From: Enchytraeus crypticus | Taxonomy: Eukaryota > Annelida > Clitellata > Enchytraeida > Enchytraeidae | Direction: 5' to 3' | DNA: 64,000 nucleotides | Assembly: GCA_905160935.1 (NCBI GenBank) | Contig: CAJHZI010000710.1 | Span: 1 to 64,000 of the forward strand | Shown here: positions 43,316 through 54,895 of the stretch, piece after piece | Layout: each line of letters starts with the position of its first letter | Position numbering within the stretch: position 1 is the stretch's first letter | Program-made: the position numbers and the translations under genes | The notes under the pieces: generated by a model | What the model was told of the DNA's origin: nothing | Seen by the model: the letters and a program-made list of their open reading frames with translations, nothing else | The model's database searches: none

Positions 43316-43481
43316 ATCATGGTACTACACTAAAGAGAAGCCTAGGCTCATGCTAGTGGCAAGCTTGTGGCAGGGACTAATGAGAGATGGAAAGAGAAGC
43401 GTGGAGAGCATCATTGCGAGCACATCATATCTGAGACACTGGAAAAACTGGAACCAAACTCTGCGATTAAATCAGAAATGA
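43316..43481 (+). CDS. Orphan terminal exon, unrecognised protein
   Basis: After acceptor ATTATGTGCAG it encodes 54 residues, SWYYTKEKPRLMLVASLWQG then LMRDGKRSVESIIASTSYLR and HWKNWNQTLRLNQK, then TGA. The 48-bp array at 42700-43315 ends at this acceptor, and its units contain the acceptor plus a diverged copy of the first 25 or so exon bases. The family is unknown to me. The upstream exon at 35776-35885 could belong to the same transcript. Confidence 0.4.
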
Positions 43482-43489
43482 CAAACTCT

Positions 43490-44635
43490 GTCATTGTTCT
43501 TGCAGAGAAGCAACAAAGCGAGAGATAAATCTCAAATCAAGCGTCAGTTAAGAGCTGCATGCTTTAGTGGACCAGCCTAATGATCATTATTAATAAAAAC
43601 GAGGCATTTTATCTTAAATCTTGCAGGAAAATTTAAGCTTTGCACTTGAGTGATTCCATTACGGTATATCGTGGCAGAGAAATTTTAATTAGCGCATAAG
43701 TTATTACACAGATATTATAAATTAATTGTTGCGATTTGATCGAGACAATTTTGTCGGAAATAAACTGCATCGGTATTCATTCAAACGTTGCCTAAGATGA
43801 ACAAGTTAATTGCGCTAAACTAGCAAAGCTAAACTGATTTAACTTTTAAAATTAAGTGGAAAGACGAAAAATGATTCTTTGAACGGATATATCACACAGC
43901 GCTCTAATCAGCAACAGAACTGAAGAACTTAGACATATCTTGAAGGAATTAAATATATTTGAGACACTAAATTTGCGATTCCCTGTCAAAAACATACTTT
44001 TAATGAAGATTATATATTTTGAGAACCGTTAAATTTCTCTTATGATATCACCAGTCGGTAGCAACTGGTTAACTTTTCTGAATATTATTCTGTAATTTCT
44101 ATTATATTTCTGTAATTTATACCAAAAAATTGCCGGTAATCTGATACTATCATAGGTCCACAGAACTAAGCTTGATAGTCAAGGAGTTGGTAATCTTCGT
44201 TGACGGTATACTAAGTGAAATATGAAGAACATTTAGGCAAATGGTCGTAATAAAATATAACCTTAAATCACGGATTCCTTCTTAGTTCTTACCTTTTCAG
44301 AGTTATCACGCATAATAGTGGATACCTCAAACAGTTTGAAAAGTTATAACAGATATTCTTGTTATTCTCAGATATTGGTAGAATTTAAGAGAAAAGAATA
44401 GTTTTGATATAAACCATCACGTTCTGACGATCAGAGAGCGAGCGAAATAAGAACCTTTGAAATATTACGAAGCGTGACAATGTCCGCTCAAATCCGCCGT
44501 TGTTTAAATGTAAGCGTAAGAAGTGACATGCTGGAGAATAGAGTAACATTTGTATAATTCTGGAAACTGATTAAGCTGCTGTTTGATGAATAAAAATGTC
44601 AGATGTAAAAATTCGCTTTAAATATTTCATTCTGG
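43490..44635. other. No gene seen
   Basis: AT-rich, low repeat content; no supported frame. Confidence 0.5.
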
Positions 44636-44644
44636 AGAAAAAAT

Positions 44645-44946
44645 CTCTGAAATAACTCTGAAATAACTCTGAAATAACTCTGAAATAACTCTGAAATAAC
44701 TCTGAAATAACTCTGAAATAACTCTGAAATAACTCTGAAATAACTCTGAAATAACTCTGAAATAACTCTGAAATAACTCTGAAATAACTCTGAAATATCT
44801 CTGAAATAACTCTGAAATAACTCTGAAATAACTCTGAAATAACTCTGAAATAACTCTGAAATAACTCTGAAATAACTCTGAAATAACTCTGAAATAACTC
44901 TGAAATAACTCTGAAATAACTCTGAAATAACTCTGAAATAACTCTG
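44645..44946. repeat. 11-bp array CTCTGAAATAA
   Basis: About 27 almost perfect units; one unit has a single change (GAAATATCT). Confidence 0.98.
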
Positions 44947-45134
44947 GCCGTTGTTCTAATTTATAAAAACCCTCTGATACCCTGAATTACTAAGATGCTT
45001 TCCTGTTTCTAATTGTATTGTATATGGTGTCAGGGCATTTTGAGTCGAGTTGATGATGAAATAAACATATATCTCTCTATCCATTTATCCTATGCGCATC
45101 CGTTTCCTCTCAGATACCAGGTTAATACGTTATT

Positions 45135-45245
45135 ACAAAGCTGGTAAAGCTAATGTTAACGTCAGTTTCCTTGCTCGAAAGCGATGTCAGTGACGGGCGA
45201 GCCCAGGATTTGAACCCCGCACATACTGATCCGCGATCGAATATC
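45135..45245 (-). mobile_element. SINE-A
   Basis: Near-consensus: AATGTTAACGTCAGTTTCCT, GCCCAGGATTTGAACCCCGC. Confidence 0.92.
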
Positions 45246-45589
45246 TTATTCTAAGCTATCTTGCCAATGCGAGTGATTAATAAAAGTGATTGCTAAGAGA
45301 GAGAGAGAGAAAGAGAGAGAGAGAATGCGAGTGATTTATCATTGAGTTATTTTGTCTTGTAAATGCGAGTGATTGATCTGCGAGGAATTAATCAGAGCTA
45401 AAAGAGGAAAGTGACGAGAGATGCAGCAGTGAGAACATTACAATGGCTGAGCATCGGCGCGTGATTTTATAGAAAAACCTCTTGTCACCAGCCTTCAACG
45501 CCCCCTACCGTCGTAATCATCTCCATATCATCGCTAAACTAAACTAATTAAATACATCGCGCCTAAACTGCAAGTGTGCGGTCTCGTGG

Positions 45590-45765
45590 AGGCGTCATCT
45601 GGTGGAAGACTGGTGGAAGAGTGGAGGAAGAGTGGTGGAAGAGTGGTGGAAGAGTGGTGGAAGAGTGGTGGAAGACTGGTGGAAGAGTGGTGGAAGAGTG
45701 GTGGAAGATTGGTGGAAGAGTGGTGGAAGAGTGGTGGAAGAGAGGTGGAAGAGTGGTGGAAGATA
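45590..45765. repeat. 12/15-bp array GTGGTGGAAGA
   Basis: About 13 units; the long frames here are by-products. Confidence 0.95.
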
Positions 45766-46149
45766 AAGAGAATTAGATCGAATGGAAGAGATATTCAAGA
45801 GCTTACTCATATTCTAGAGGATGACATGAAATTGTTTTCAAGAGTTAACGTAAAATGTTGCATACATTAAAACTCAATAATTAAATTCATTAAAAGTTTA
45901 TCAGAATAATGACGATATAGCGATAAAGAAACAAAAAATATCAGATCCCAATGAGATCGCAATGTATATGGGAAATTAACAAATGTTTTGGCATCAAATA
46001 AAAAATAGTTAATATAACTAGAAACCAAACACTAAAACAAGCGGTTCATATTAAATTCATAGCCAGTAAATTTACTATTCATTTCTTTATTCGTCAAAAA
46101 CAGACAGGATCAAGATGCATCACATATAAATATATACACACACATACAC

Positions 46150-46870
46150 ACAAAAACATAGGATCAAAAAACAATCAAAAATGAAATACTAGAAACTTAA
46201 CTTGAATTCTTGCTAATACCAGCACTAGCATTAAAAGCTTCGTAAATTAAATACACGCTTCTACCATAAGACATTCTATTGTCTAGAACCATCGAAAAAT
46301 TTATAGGCAATCTAAAACAATGACACATTTTATCTAAATCCCTCAACAAATATCTAATTGCAAAATGCTTTAAAATTATATTTATACTGAATCTACATGT
46401 ATTTAGGCTGCTTCTAAAGAAATTAAACAGAAGTTTAACTCTAATGTGCTTTAAAATCCAATCTACCCAATCCTATCATAATTGGCTTAACAGATTCCCT
46501 TTTATGATAGTTAAATAGCTTTCTATAAACACTGTTCCAGGCAACATTTAAATCATGAATTTGATCGTTTCTAAGTGAAATACTAACAGTGGCATAGGTT
46601 GAAATGGGCAAGCAGTAGGACTCAGTAGGACGCAGTAGTAGATGCAATCTTGTCAGCTCAGTTAAATAAGCTGGTTTACTCAATATATTATTGCAACTAG
46701 AGTAAAATTTTCTAATAATCAAATTGGTATCAACCATTAGATTTTTACTTGCTATAAAAGTAATACCTCAGTATTTAAAACGTTTTACCCAGTTTAATGG
46801 TTTTTTCATTAGAGACATTTAATAATGAGCTAGGTTGTATAAGTTTCTAAGGGATGTCACAGACAGATAG
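46150..46870 (-). mobile_element. LINE-D ORF2 C-terminal remnant
   Basis: Minus-strand frame has KRFKY-stop-GITFIASKNLMVD, then KFYSSCNNILS, ESYCLPISTYAT, and LNVAWNSVYRKLFNYHKRES then GLGRLDFKAH. These are blocks typical of the region after the reverse transcriptase in animal LINEs. An in-frame stop near 46770 shows it is dead. Confidence 0.85.
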
Positions 46871-46924
46871 ATAATTCTTCAATTGTCTCTTTCATACATA
46901 GACTCAGTTATAATCAATTATAAG

Positions 46925-47145
46925 TTTCTCTTGTTTCGTGATCTCTTGTTTCTTGTTCTCTTGTTTCTTGTTCTCTTGTTTCGTGTTCTCTTGTTTCTTG
47001 TTCTCTTGTTTCTTGTTCTCTTGTTTCGTGATCTCTTGTTTCTTGTTCTCTTGTTTCTTGTTCTCTTGTTTTGTGTTCTCTTGTTTCGTGTTCTCTTGTT
47101 TCTTGTTCTCTTGTTTCGTGTTCTCTTGTTTCTTGTTCTATTAAC
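46925..47145. repeat. 14/15-bp array CTCTTGTTTCTTGTT
   Basis: About 15 units alternating TTTCTTGTT and TTTCGTGTT; abuts the LINE-D remnant. Confidence 0.97.
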
Positions 47146-47204
47146 GAAATTTATTTGTGTGTGCACTAAGATCTGCCTAGCTCTGGCTGCAAAACCATAT
47201 CTCA

Positions 47205-47445
47205 CTCATAGTGCACTGCCTACTGGCAGGGCCTCTCCTCTTCTCTGTTTTCCGCCTTCCTCTTCATTTCCACATGCGAGTGGATCTCCAAATGATCTGT
47301 AACATTCTTTTGATGTGCAATTATTCTTGGGGGATTCTGCTTATGATAAGGTGGGCCCCTATGCCTTCCTCAACTTTGACTGACATTTACTGGGCAGGGG
47401 CGTAATTCTCTGAGAAAACAATCCTGTTTACCATATCCTGTGTAA
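47205..47445 (-). mobile_element. R6 repeat with LINE-C tail
   Basis: GCACTGCCTACTGGCAGG, CCGCCTTCCTCTTCATTTCC, GGGGGATTCTGCTTATGATA; reverse of 29125-29425. Confidence 0.78.
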
Positions 47446-47449
47446 TAAA

Positions 47450-48475
47450 AACATGTAAGTAAATGAAACTTCGCAAATTTTATAAATATATATATTTATT
47501 GCTAACATATTTTATATGTTGTAACACATTTGTGTCCTGATCTACAACGCCATCGTTCAAAAGTTGTTGTTGTTGTTGTTCATATTTGTATGTATTTCAG
47601 GTCTCACTTCAGATCGGTAACTTCTAAAGTTCTGCATTCCTCCAAAGTTCTAAGTTTTAAACCTGCTACGCAGCAGCTGATTTAAGATATTCACACTTCA
47701 CCTCTAAGTATATACAAGAACTTTACCAGAAGAAAGGATACTTGCGATAGGACATAACCTCTATTGGAATTGTATATGTGGGCCTTAGGGTCTTCTAAAT
47801 TCTCTTTAGGATATATACGAGAACTGGCGTAGAAAGATACGAAGACTTAAAGAACTGATTGAAGAACATTTGAGCGATGCCCACTAAAGGTATTTCTTCA
47901 TCAGAGTTCATTTTTACGCTTTTGGTATTAATAATACAAAGTTTTTTTAATTCCATGCCATTAGCATTTCTTATTGCTATATTCGTGTTAATTTATTTGT
48001 GTTAATCTTAAATTAATTAATTCAGTAAATTAAATTTATTTCTAATTAATTTAGTTTAGTAAATTTTTCCGGCTTTGAACACTACCGTTCGCAAATCTTC
48101 TTCATAATTTCTCGCAACAGTCGATATTCATTTCGTCAATGTTTTCACGCTTAATAAATTGCAACCATTAATTCCGTACAATTTTTACCTAGATAGAAAT
48201 CGGTTAAAACTGAGTGGGTGGTTTTCCTGAAATTTTCCGGAGAAGTGATAAGTGATTGGGCACAAGATATGTGAGCGCAAGTGAATCAGTTGTCAACAGC
48301 TCAGAGTAACAGCTGTACAGTTACTCCACTGCTTCGACACGAGGAGTTCTTGTATAGGCGGCTGATCGAAAATCCAAATTACCCACTTTACCTTAAATTC
48401 AAACTGTCAAATATAAAAGACTAACTACTATGTAAAATTTCTTCCTCTAATACAAAACATTAATTATTAAAATAT
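47450..48475. other. No gene seen
   Basis: AT-rich; the mildly GC-richer stretch 48220-48370 could be regulatory or a 5' UTR for Pax6 but has no diagnostic feature. Confidence 0.35.
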
Positions 48476-48479
48476 CATT

Positions 48480-48735
48480 AATATGCCAATACTATGACAC
48501 ACCATACCACTGCATACTATGCTATTTCATAGAACACGGTATCGCTGTATACTATGTTGTACTTTGACACACCATACCACTGCATACTATGCTATACTAT
48601 GGCATACCGTACCGCTGCATACTATGTTGTACTATGGCATACCGTACCGTTGCATACTATGCTATACTATGGAATAACGTACCGCGGTATACTATGATGT
48701 ACAATGATATACGTACCGCTGAATACTAATTGTAT
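48480..48735. repeat. About 46-bp array
   Basis: Five diverged units of CTATGGCATACCGTACCGCT and GCATACTATG. Confidence 0.88.
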
Positions 48736-48884
48736 GTTGAACAGCATACAATTAATTAATAATAATTACAAGCAGCAGAAAACTTAGTTGAAGAAATTCC
48801 TCGTTAAAAAATTCTAATTTTAAGTTGTTTTCTTTGCTAGCTTCTGGATACCCTCAATACGATTAATTGATTTTATTGTTTGAT

Positions 48885-49120
48885 TGATTGTGTCCCCGTG
48901 TTCTGTTCGGGTTGTTTGAAGAATAGACCAACCGTGTATGCTCGTGTCGTAGAAGGCGACATTAAAACTAGATCCAAACCAACGTCAGAAAGGCATTCGG
49001 TTGGTGAGCGCCTAGGTTCCAGAAATTGCTACAAAAACTAAAACGAATGGATCAAGTCTATTCGTATCCCGATCCTAGTTAAACTGGAATTTAAGGAAAT
49101 ATGATGATGATGATGATTAT
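48885..49120 (+). mobile_element. R5 dispersed repeat
   Basis: CGTGTTCTGTTCGGGTTG, GAATAGACCAACCGTGTATG, GGTGAGCGCCTAGGTTCCAG, GATGATGATGATGAT end. Confidence 0.82.
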
Positions 49121-49325
49121 GATGATGATTGTTTGATTGACTGATCGATTAATCAATTCATTAAATTTGGATTGATTAATAAATTGATTAGTAGATTGAT
49201 TGATTTGAAGGATTGATTTGATTGGTTGAATGATTTATTGAATGAATAATTGATTTATTGAAGGATTGATTGATTGATTGTTTAATTGATTGACAGACTG
49301 ATTGATTGATTGATTGATTGATGAC
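49121..49325. repeat. (GATT)n-like array
   Basis: Imperfect TTGATTGATTGA units ending 18 bases before the Pax6 start codon. Confidence 0.95.
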
Positions 49326-49343
49326 TCAGACGACGACTGCCAC

Positions 49344-49476
49344 ATGACGTCACGAGGCTCTTGCTCGGCAGTGGGTGGGATGTCAGCAGGTGGGGGCCTG
49401 GGGGCGGATAACAACAACACAGACAAGAGCAAGGCCCGGCCTAAACGAGGTGAGGGGCGCGCTGATAGCGATCCAG
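49344..49476 (+). CDS. Pax6: Pax6 leader exon with two in-frame donors
   Basis: First coding exon of the Pax6 model. From ATG 49344 it reads MTSRGSCSAVGGMSAGGGLG, then NNNTDKSKARPKR. An in-frame TGA (49311) lies upstream, and this is the first ATG of the frame. There are two phase-1 donors: CGAG|GTGAGG after 49449 and CCAG|GTGAGA after 49476. Both join in frame to the paired-box exon (R/P-Gly-HSGVNQ); the longer form adds nine residues. N-terminal leaders of Pax6 are poorly conserved, so the link rests on phase, position and GC content. The (GATT)n array at 49090-49325 runs up to its 5' side. Confidence 0.65.
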
Positions 49477-49636
49477 GTGAGACTGGCCTGGAGACCCTGG
49501 ATAGTAGATCCAGGCACCTAGGGGTCTAGGCCCTTTAGTTAAGTCTTAGGGGGCCTATGCCCTAAGTAATAAATTATACTAATTCTAGTTTAGAATAAGA
49601 AGGGTCCATAATCAATATCAATCAATTAATAAGAAT

Positions 49637-49760
49637 TTAACCAACGGTTCCTCGCCATAAAGCAATGTCAGGGACGTCCCTTGCAGACTCTACCCAAACA
49701 GGCACCAAAGCACCACATGATGACGACTGAGTACACAGAGACCACAAGAGAATGCGAGAT
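49637..49760 (-). mobile_element. LINE-A 3' end
   Basis: Reverse of 58440-58555: CAATGTCAGGGACGTCCCTT, CACATGATGACGACTGAGTA. Confidence 0.85.
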
Positions 49761-49774
49761 AAAGAAATAATGTG

Positions 49775-49920
49775 ACCTTCACTTATCTTGGGTTGAGTCC
49801 GGATCTTGTTAGCATGTTGTTCGACAGTGGATCAGTAGGTGCAGGGTTCAAATCCAGAGCTCTCCCCGTCACTGACTTGCTGTTCGAGCAGGAAACAGAC
49901 GTTATACTTGGCTTTTGCCC
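49775..49920 (+). mobile_element. SINE-A variant
   Basis: GTTCGACAGTGGATCAGTAG, GCAGGGTTCAAATCCAGAGC; same subfamily as 23608. Confidence 0.82.
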
Positions 49921-50261
49921 TTGTAATTTTCGACGTATGTATAACAGATTCGGAATTTTGGTGACCTTTTGATACGTTCTGCCGAATTTCAAAGTTTGTA
50001 CTTCAGTTCTTATTTCCTATTGTACAAGTTCTGAGAAACTGATGTACACAAACACTTTAAAAAGTTATCTCAAAAAGATTTTCTATTGTTCAGCTTTCTA
50101 CTTACTGTTGTTTTATGTCGGTTATTTTATTTTATGTTATTTTATATCATCTAAAACTCATTTATGTGTTATTTTATGTTTTCTTAAACTCTTTGATGTT
50201 GTTTTTTGTTTTACAGTGTTATTTTAATTGCTATTTTTTACTATTTTATGTAAAAAGCAAA

Positions 50262-50405
50262 TAAAGCTAAAACTAAGCTTAATGTCAGTTTCTTCCCTCA
50301 CTCTAAAACGATGTCAGTGACGGGAGAGCCCATGATTTGAACCCCGCACATACTGATCCGCGATCGAGCGATCGAGTATTTTGCCGACGTCGCCACTAGC
50401 TCCAG
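50262..50405 (-). mobile_element. SINE-A
   Basis: Full-length copy with a small GATCGAGC duplication in the head. Confidence 0.9.
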
Positions 50406-50880
50406 CCATTCCTTTATTAATTTGGCCACAGCATTCGATTAATTTTAATAGCATTCAAAAAAGTCTCTTTTTAAATGAGAGATGATTAACTTAGATGAAG
50501 CAAAGCATGATATTAACAATATTGCTTCAATCAGTTTATGTACTTTGAGAAATTTAAAAGCAATTGGAATTTCAATTTCAACTAATATCGTACTACATAG
50601 AAATTTTGATGGAGCATAATTTAGATATTTAAATTGTTTCAATTGATTTACGTCACATAAATTAATTAATATCTTTAATTCTAACAAAGCATCACAATTA
50701 TTACAAAATGTATCGCTATTTAAGAAGTAATTCTAATTTTCCATACGAAGATTATTTCAGTGATAAATACACTACTTTATGAAAATTATGAGCTAATATT
50801 GTAACTTATCAAATACGTCTTACCATTACTTCTGTATAATTTAGCATATTTGATTTAGCATATGTGACTTCTTATTTTTA

Positions 50881-50990
50881 GATCACAGTGGGGTGAACCA
50901 GTTATCACTTATCATTTTCTCTTATCGCACAGGTCACAGTGGAGTGAATCAGTTATCACTTATCATTTTTTCTTATCGCACAGGTCACAG
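50881..50990 (+). repeat. 51-bp tandem duplication of Pax6 paired-box acceptor
   Basis: Three starts of the sequence ATCACAGTGG/GTCACAGTGG (50882, 50933, 50984), each immediately after an acceptor (TTATTTTTAG or TTATCGCACAG). Unit of 51 bases is in frame. Confidence 0.95.
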
Positions 50991-51330
50991 TGGAGTGAAT
51001 CAGCTGGGAGGGGTGTTTGTGAACGGACGTCCCCTGCCTGACTCCACTCGTCAGAGGATAGTCGAGCTCGCCCATAGCGGGGCTCGACCCTGCGACATCT
51101 CGCGCATTCTCCAAGTCTCTAACGGCTGCGTCAGCAAAATCCTCGGCCGTTACTACGAGACCGGGTCCATCCGCCCACGAGCCATTGGGGGGAGTAAGCC
51201 CCGGGTAGCGACCCCCGATGTGGTGGGTAAGATAGCTCAGTACAAGAGAGAGTGCCCCTCGATATTCGCCTGGGAGATCAGAGATCGGCTGATCTCAGAG
51301 GGGTTGTGCACCCATGACAACATCCCCAGC
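50984..51330 (+). CDS. Pax6: Pax6 paired-domain exon
   Basis: 347 bases encoding 115 residues of the paired domain: [20 protein letters not shown] at the N-terminal beta hairpin, then [20 protein letters not shown]. The I-Q-N triplet in that recognition helix is the Pax4/6 specificity signature (Pax2/5/8 have Q-R-H). It then runs to LCTHDNIPS. Pax6 is the transcription factor at the head of eye and anterior neural programmes. The acceptor ATCGCACAG|GT is the last of three near-identical acceptors 51 bases apart. The donor AGC|GTAAGTACTG is the first of about nine copies in an array. GC content and codon use stand out sharply from the introns. Confidence 0.97.
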
Positions 51331-51700
51331 GTAAGTACTGTTTTCTGAGTATTTGTGATGGCATGCACAGTGTAAGTACTGTGCTCTGAGTATTTGTGAC
51401 AACATGCACAGTGTAAGTACTGTGCTCTAAGTATTTGTGATGACATCCCCAGTGTAAGTACTGTGTTCTAAGTATTTGTGATAACATCCTCAGTGTAAGT
51501 ACTGTGCTCCAAGTATTTGTGATAACATCCTCAGTGTAAGTACTGTGCTCTAAGTAATTGTGATGACATCCCCACTGTAAGTACTGTGCTCTAAGTATTT
51601 GTGATAACATCGTCACTGTAAGTACTGTGCTCTAAGTATTTGTGATAACATCCTCACTGTAAGTACTGTGTTCTAAATACTTGTGACGATATTCACAGTA
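51315..51700 (+). repeat. 41-bp array of Pax6 paired-box donor
   Basis: About nine units of CATCCCCAGTGTAAGTACTG with TGTGCTCTAAGTATTTGTGA. The first unit is the true exon end (ACAACATCCCCAGC|GTAAGT). Confidence 0.95.
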
Positions 51701-51884
51701 CTACATTCTGAGTACTTATGATTAGCAAGTTAAGAGTGAACTGAACACTCAGTATTCTCATATTCTCATTTACTAGTTACTTTAGAAAATCGCCTGCTGA
51801 AGCTTTGGATAAATTATGTTAAATTGTCAGCATATTCTAATGATTTAAGTAATATTAGTGATAGATATTTAAAAATTTCTGACT

Positions 51885-52245
51885 GTTCTCACACGACCTG
51901 GTTATGGTTGTGATGGTTGGTAGATTGTATGTTCTCACACGACCTGGTTATGGTCGTGATGGTTAACGGGTTGTATGTTCTCACACGACCTGGTTATGGT
52001 CGTGATGGTCGATGGGTTGTATGTTTTCACACGACCTGGTTATGGTCGTGATGGTCGATGGGTTGTATATTCTCACACGACCTGGTTATGGTTGTGATGG
52101 TTGACGGGTTGTATGATGTCACACGACCTGGTTATGGTCGTGATGGTTGACGGGTTGTATGTTGTCACACGACCTGGTTATGGTCGTGATGGTTGACGGG
52201 TTGTATGATGTCACACGACCTGGTTATGGTCGTGATGGTTGGGGT
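51885..52245. repeat. 45-bp array with hairpin core
   Basis: Eight units; each has CACACGACCTGGTTATGGTCGTG, an ACGACC/GGTCGT stem with a seven-base loop. Confidence 0.95.
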
Positions 52246-52794
52246 GGGATTGAGATGAGATAGGGGAGAGGGATGCTAGATGTAGCAGTGGGGGTGGATG
52301 CTGAAGAGAATTATTTGTTCATTAGTTGTCCATCTGTTTGTATCTCCTCTCATCCGTGAACTTCTGATAAATTACTCCCTCCTTTCTCTCCTCTCACTCT
52401 CTCACTTCATCCGCTCACTGAGTGCAGAGTGCAAGCCTTGTTATAGCGGTAGGTCATTCCTACGTTACATCCACCCTAGATATTGAAACAGACGTTAAAG
52501 TCGTATTACTATTATTGAGTATAAGTATTATAGACAGTTATCGTTTGATATTTTAATTTGGCTTTTAAGTTTTCTTTTTTCTTTACGCCTTGGAGAATGT
52601 AATATTACGGTTATCAGCTTGATAGAAGATAGGAAGAGATAGAACAGCATTTCTTGTAGTGCATCACGTTTGACAAATCTGTCATTCTATAATACAGCAC
52701 AGCATTCATATCACATATATAATTATTCTATATATGTGATATACATGCGTATCACATATATATTCTATATACTTGATATGCATGTATACATTCT

Positions 52795-52925
52795 TTATTT
52801 TACATTCTCTCTCTTCAGCGCATGTTTTTCAGGTCGTTTGAGGTGAATCGATTTGTGGTAACATGTGATAGGAGACGTTCCTGACATCATCCTTTTATGA
52901 GGAAACGGACTATCGTCCGTTTAAA
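52795..52925 (+). mobile_element. LINE-A 3' end
   Basis: TCTTCAGCGCATGTTTTTCA, GGAGACGTTCCTGACATCAT, ATGAGGAAACGGAC. Confidence 0.8.
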
Positions 52926-53205
52926 AAATGCATATCACATATACTTACATATCACGTAGTTATCATATACACATCACATACACGTACCTATCACATAGTT
53001 ATGACGTACACATTATTAGTTATCACATACACATCATATACACGTATCTATCACATAGTTATGACGTACACATCACATACATATCACACATACGTATATA
53101 TAACATAGTTATCATGTACATATCACATGCATATCGCATACATAGGCATTCACATAACATATCACATCACGTTACAAACATATCACTTATATAACACATA
53201 CATAT

Positions 53206-53244
<39 letters not shown>

Positions 53245-53465
53245 TATTACTATTATATATATATGTACATATCACTTATAGAACACATACATTTCACATA
53301 CATATCACTTATATAACGCATACATATCACAAACATACCACATGTATTGTGTACATAGCACATACACATCACATACACATCACGTACACATCGCATACAC
53401 TTCACATAAATATCACATACAAATCACATACACTTCACATACACATCACATACACATCACGAGCC
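52926..53465. repeat. ATCACATACAC array with central (TA)n
   Basis: Irregular CATATCACATACA units; (TA)n at 53205-53245. Confidence 0.93.
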
Positions 53466-53605
53466 GGTCTAACGACATACCCTGACTTACACACAGGATA
53501 TGGTTATGGTAGCAGGAAGTCCCAATCATTACTTCCTATCCCTGTGAGAGACCCGGACGTTACCCGGGGCGTGTGCTGTATAAACGAAGAACTCTTGATA
53601 TAGTT
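53466..53605 (+). other. CpG-rich patch with an open frame, unexplained
   Basis: Frame TTYPDLHTGYGYGSRKSQSL then LPIPVRDPDVTRGVCCINEE to a TAG. It lies in Pax6 intron 2 but its phase does not fit the flanking exons (phase 0 needed). Possibly a transposon scrap or an exon of another transcript. Confidence 0.25.
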
Positions 53606-53944
53606 CTCTATCAACTCTTTGTAACTCTTTGCTCTATTTACCCATCAACTGATGATAGAACGCTGCCTCAGGTTGTGCTTAATTGAATCTTCCCTCCTCT
53701 GGAATAATTTATATCAATAAGTCAACACTAGTGGTGACAATTCAGAACCCGTAAAGGACTATTGCAGCAAAATAAAGCACTACTTAAATAAATACATTTC
53801 TTGTAACAAGTTGTTGTAGTATAATTTCTTGTCGTATATCTTGACGTAGGCCTATGTTGTAGTTTTTAAGCTCAGAAGACCTCGGAAAACTACTTTATAA
53901 AATATGTTTTTCTCTAAGCTGGCCTACTAAGCTGGTTTTCTTAG

Positions 53945-54095
53945 TGCGGGCCTTCGAAAGGTCTGTGTAAGGCAAAAACTTTCGCGAAGGGATTAACTTG
54001 TTGATCTATGGAGGTCTTTTATGGAGCGAAAAGCAGAGGCTGAGTATGAAGATGTACCTTGGACCTGCCACTTGGCAGAACACTAGAGAGAGAGA
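53945..54095 (+). mobile_element. R4 dispersed repeat, 3' part
   Basis: GCGAAGGGATTAACTTGTTG, GACCTGCCACTTGGCAGAAC then GAGAGA. Confidence 0.8.
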
Positions 54096-54294
54096 GAGAG
54101 AGAAAAATAAGCGAAGAATATTTCTCTTGTCTCACAGCTGCTTCCTATAACAGTAAACTCTCTTACTGAACTTGTTACTTGATCATCTTGACTTGTCTCC
54201 ATGACGTTCTGGACATTTCAACAGTCTTGAAGTAATATGATATGTAATTTATATGCGCGGTTTCTAATGTTCTCCACACAATACGGAACCTTTC

Positions 54295-54560
54295 ATTGCG
54301 GGATTTTTAGTGCGAGGTTTTAGTGCGGGATTTTTAGTGCGAGGTTTTAGTGCGGGATTTTTAGTGTTTTTGGTGCGAAGTTTTTAGTGCGGGATTTAGT
54401 GCGGGGTTTCAGTGAGGGATTTTTAGTGCGGGGTTTTAGTGCGGGGTTTGTAGTGCGAGGTTTTAGTGCGGGATTTTTAGTGCGGGGTTTAGTGCGGGGT
54501 TTCAGTGAGGGATTTTTAGAGCGGGGTTTTTAGAGCGGGGTTTTTAGTGCAGGGTTTTTA
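54295..54560. repeat. 13/14-bp array TTTTTAGTGCGGGG
   Basis: About 18 units of GGGATTTTTAGTGC and variants. Confidence 0.95.
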
Positions 54561-54895
54561 ATGTTCTCCACACAACACATAATTCTTCAGTCCTTTGCTT
54601 TTCATTTTGGTGTTTTGCTCTGACTGGATATTGATCACGTGATTGATGGACCCGGCATGTTAACAGATGTTACATTGCATCTCATTGACTTCTAGCGGCG
54701 TAACAACAACAACAACTGCTCAGTGGAAATAGCGTAGACTAAGAGAGATCTATGTGGTCCAGTCCTCTATCAATCAATCCTACAGAAATCTTTATAAAGC
54801 GCAGTCTTAACAATAGCTCAGATGCGCTTTGTGGAGAACCAGTAGAAAGTAGGCCTAGTCCTGTAAATAAATAGATAAATAAAGAGCATACGAGG

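Noticed and set aside
44645-44946. CRISPR-like array
   Set aside because: Direct repeats without unique spacers in animal DNA; a plain minisatellite. The same holds for 57518-57835 and 58890-59575.
46441-46737. 98-residue ORF as a host gene
   Set aside because: Residue blocks match LINE ORF2 C-termini and an in-frame stop lies just upstream.
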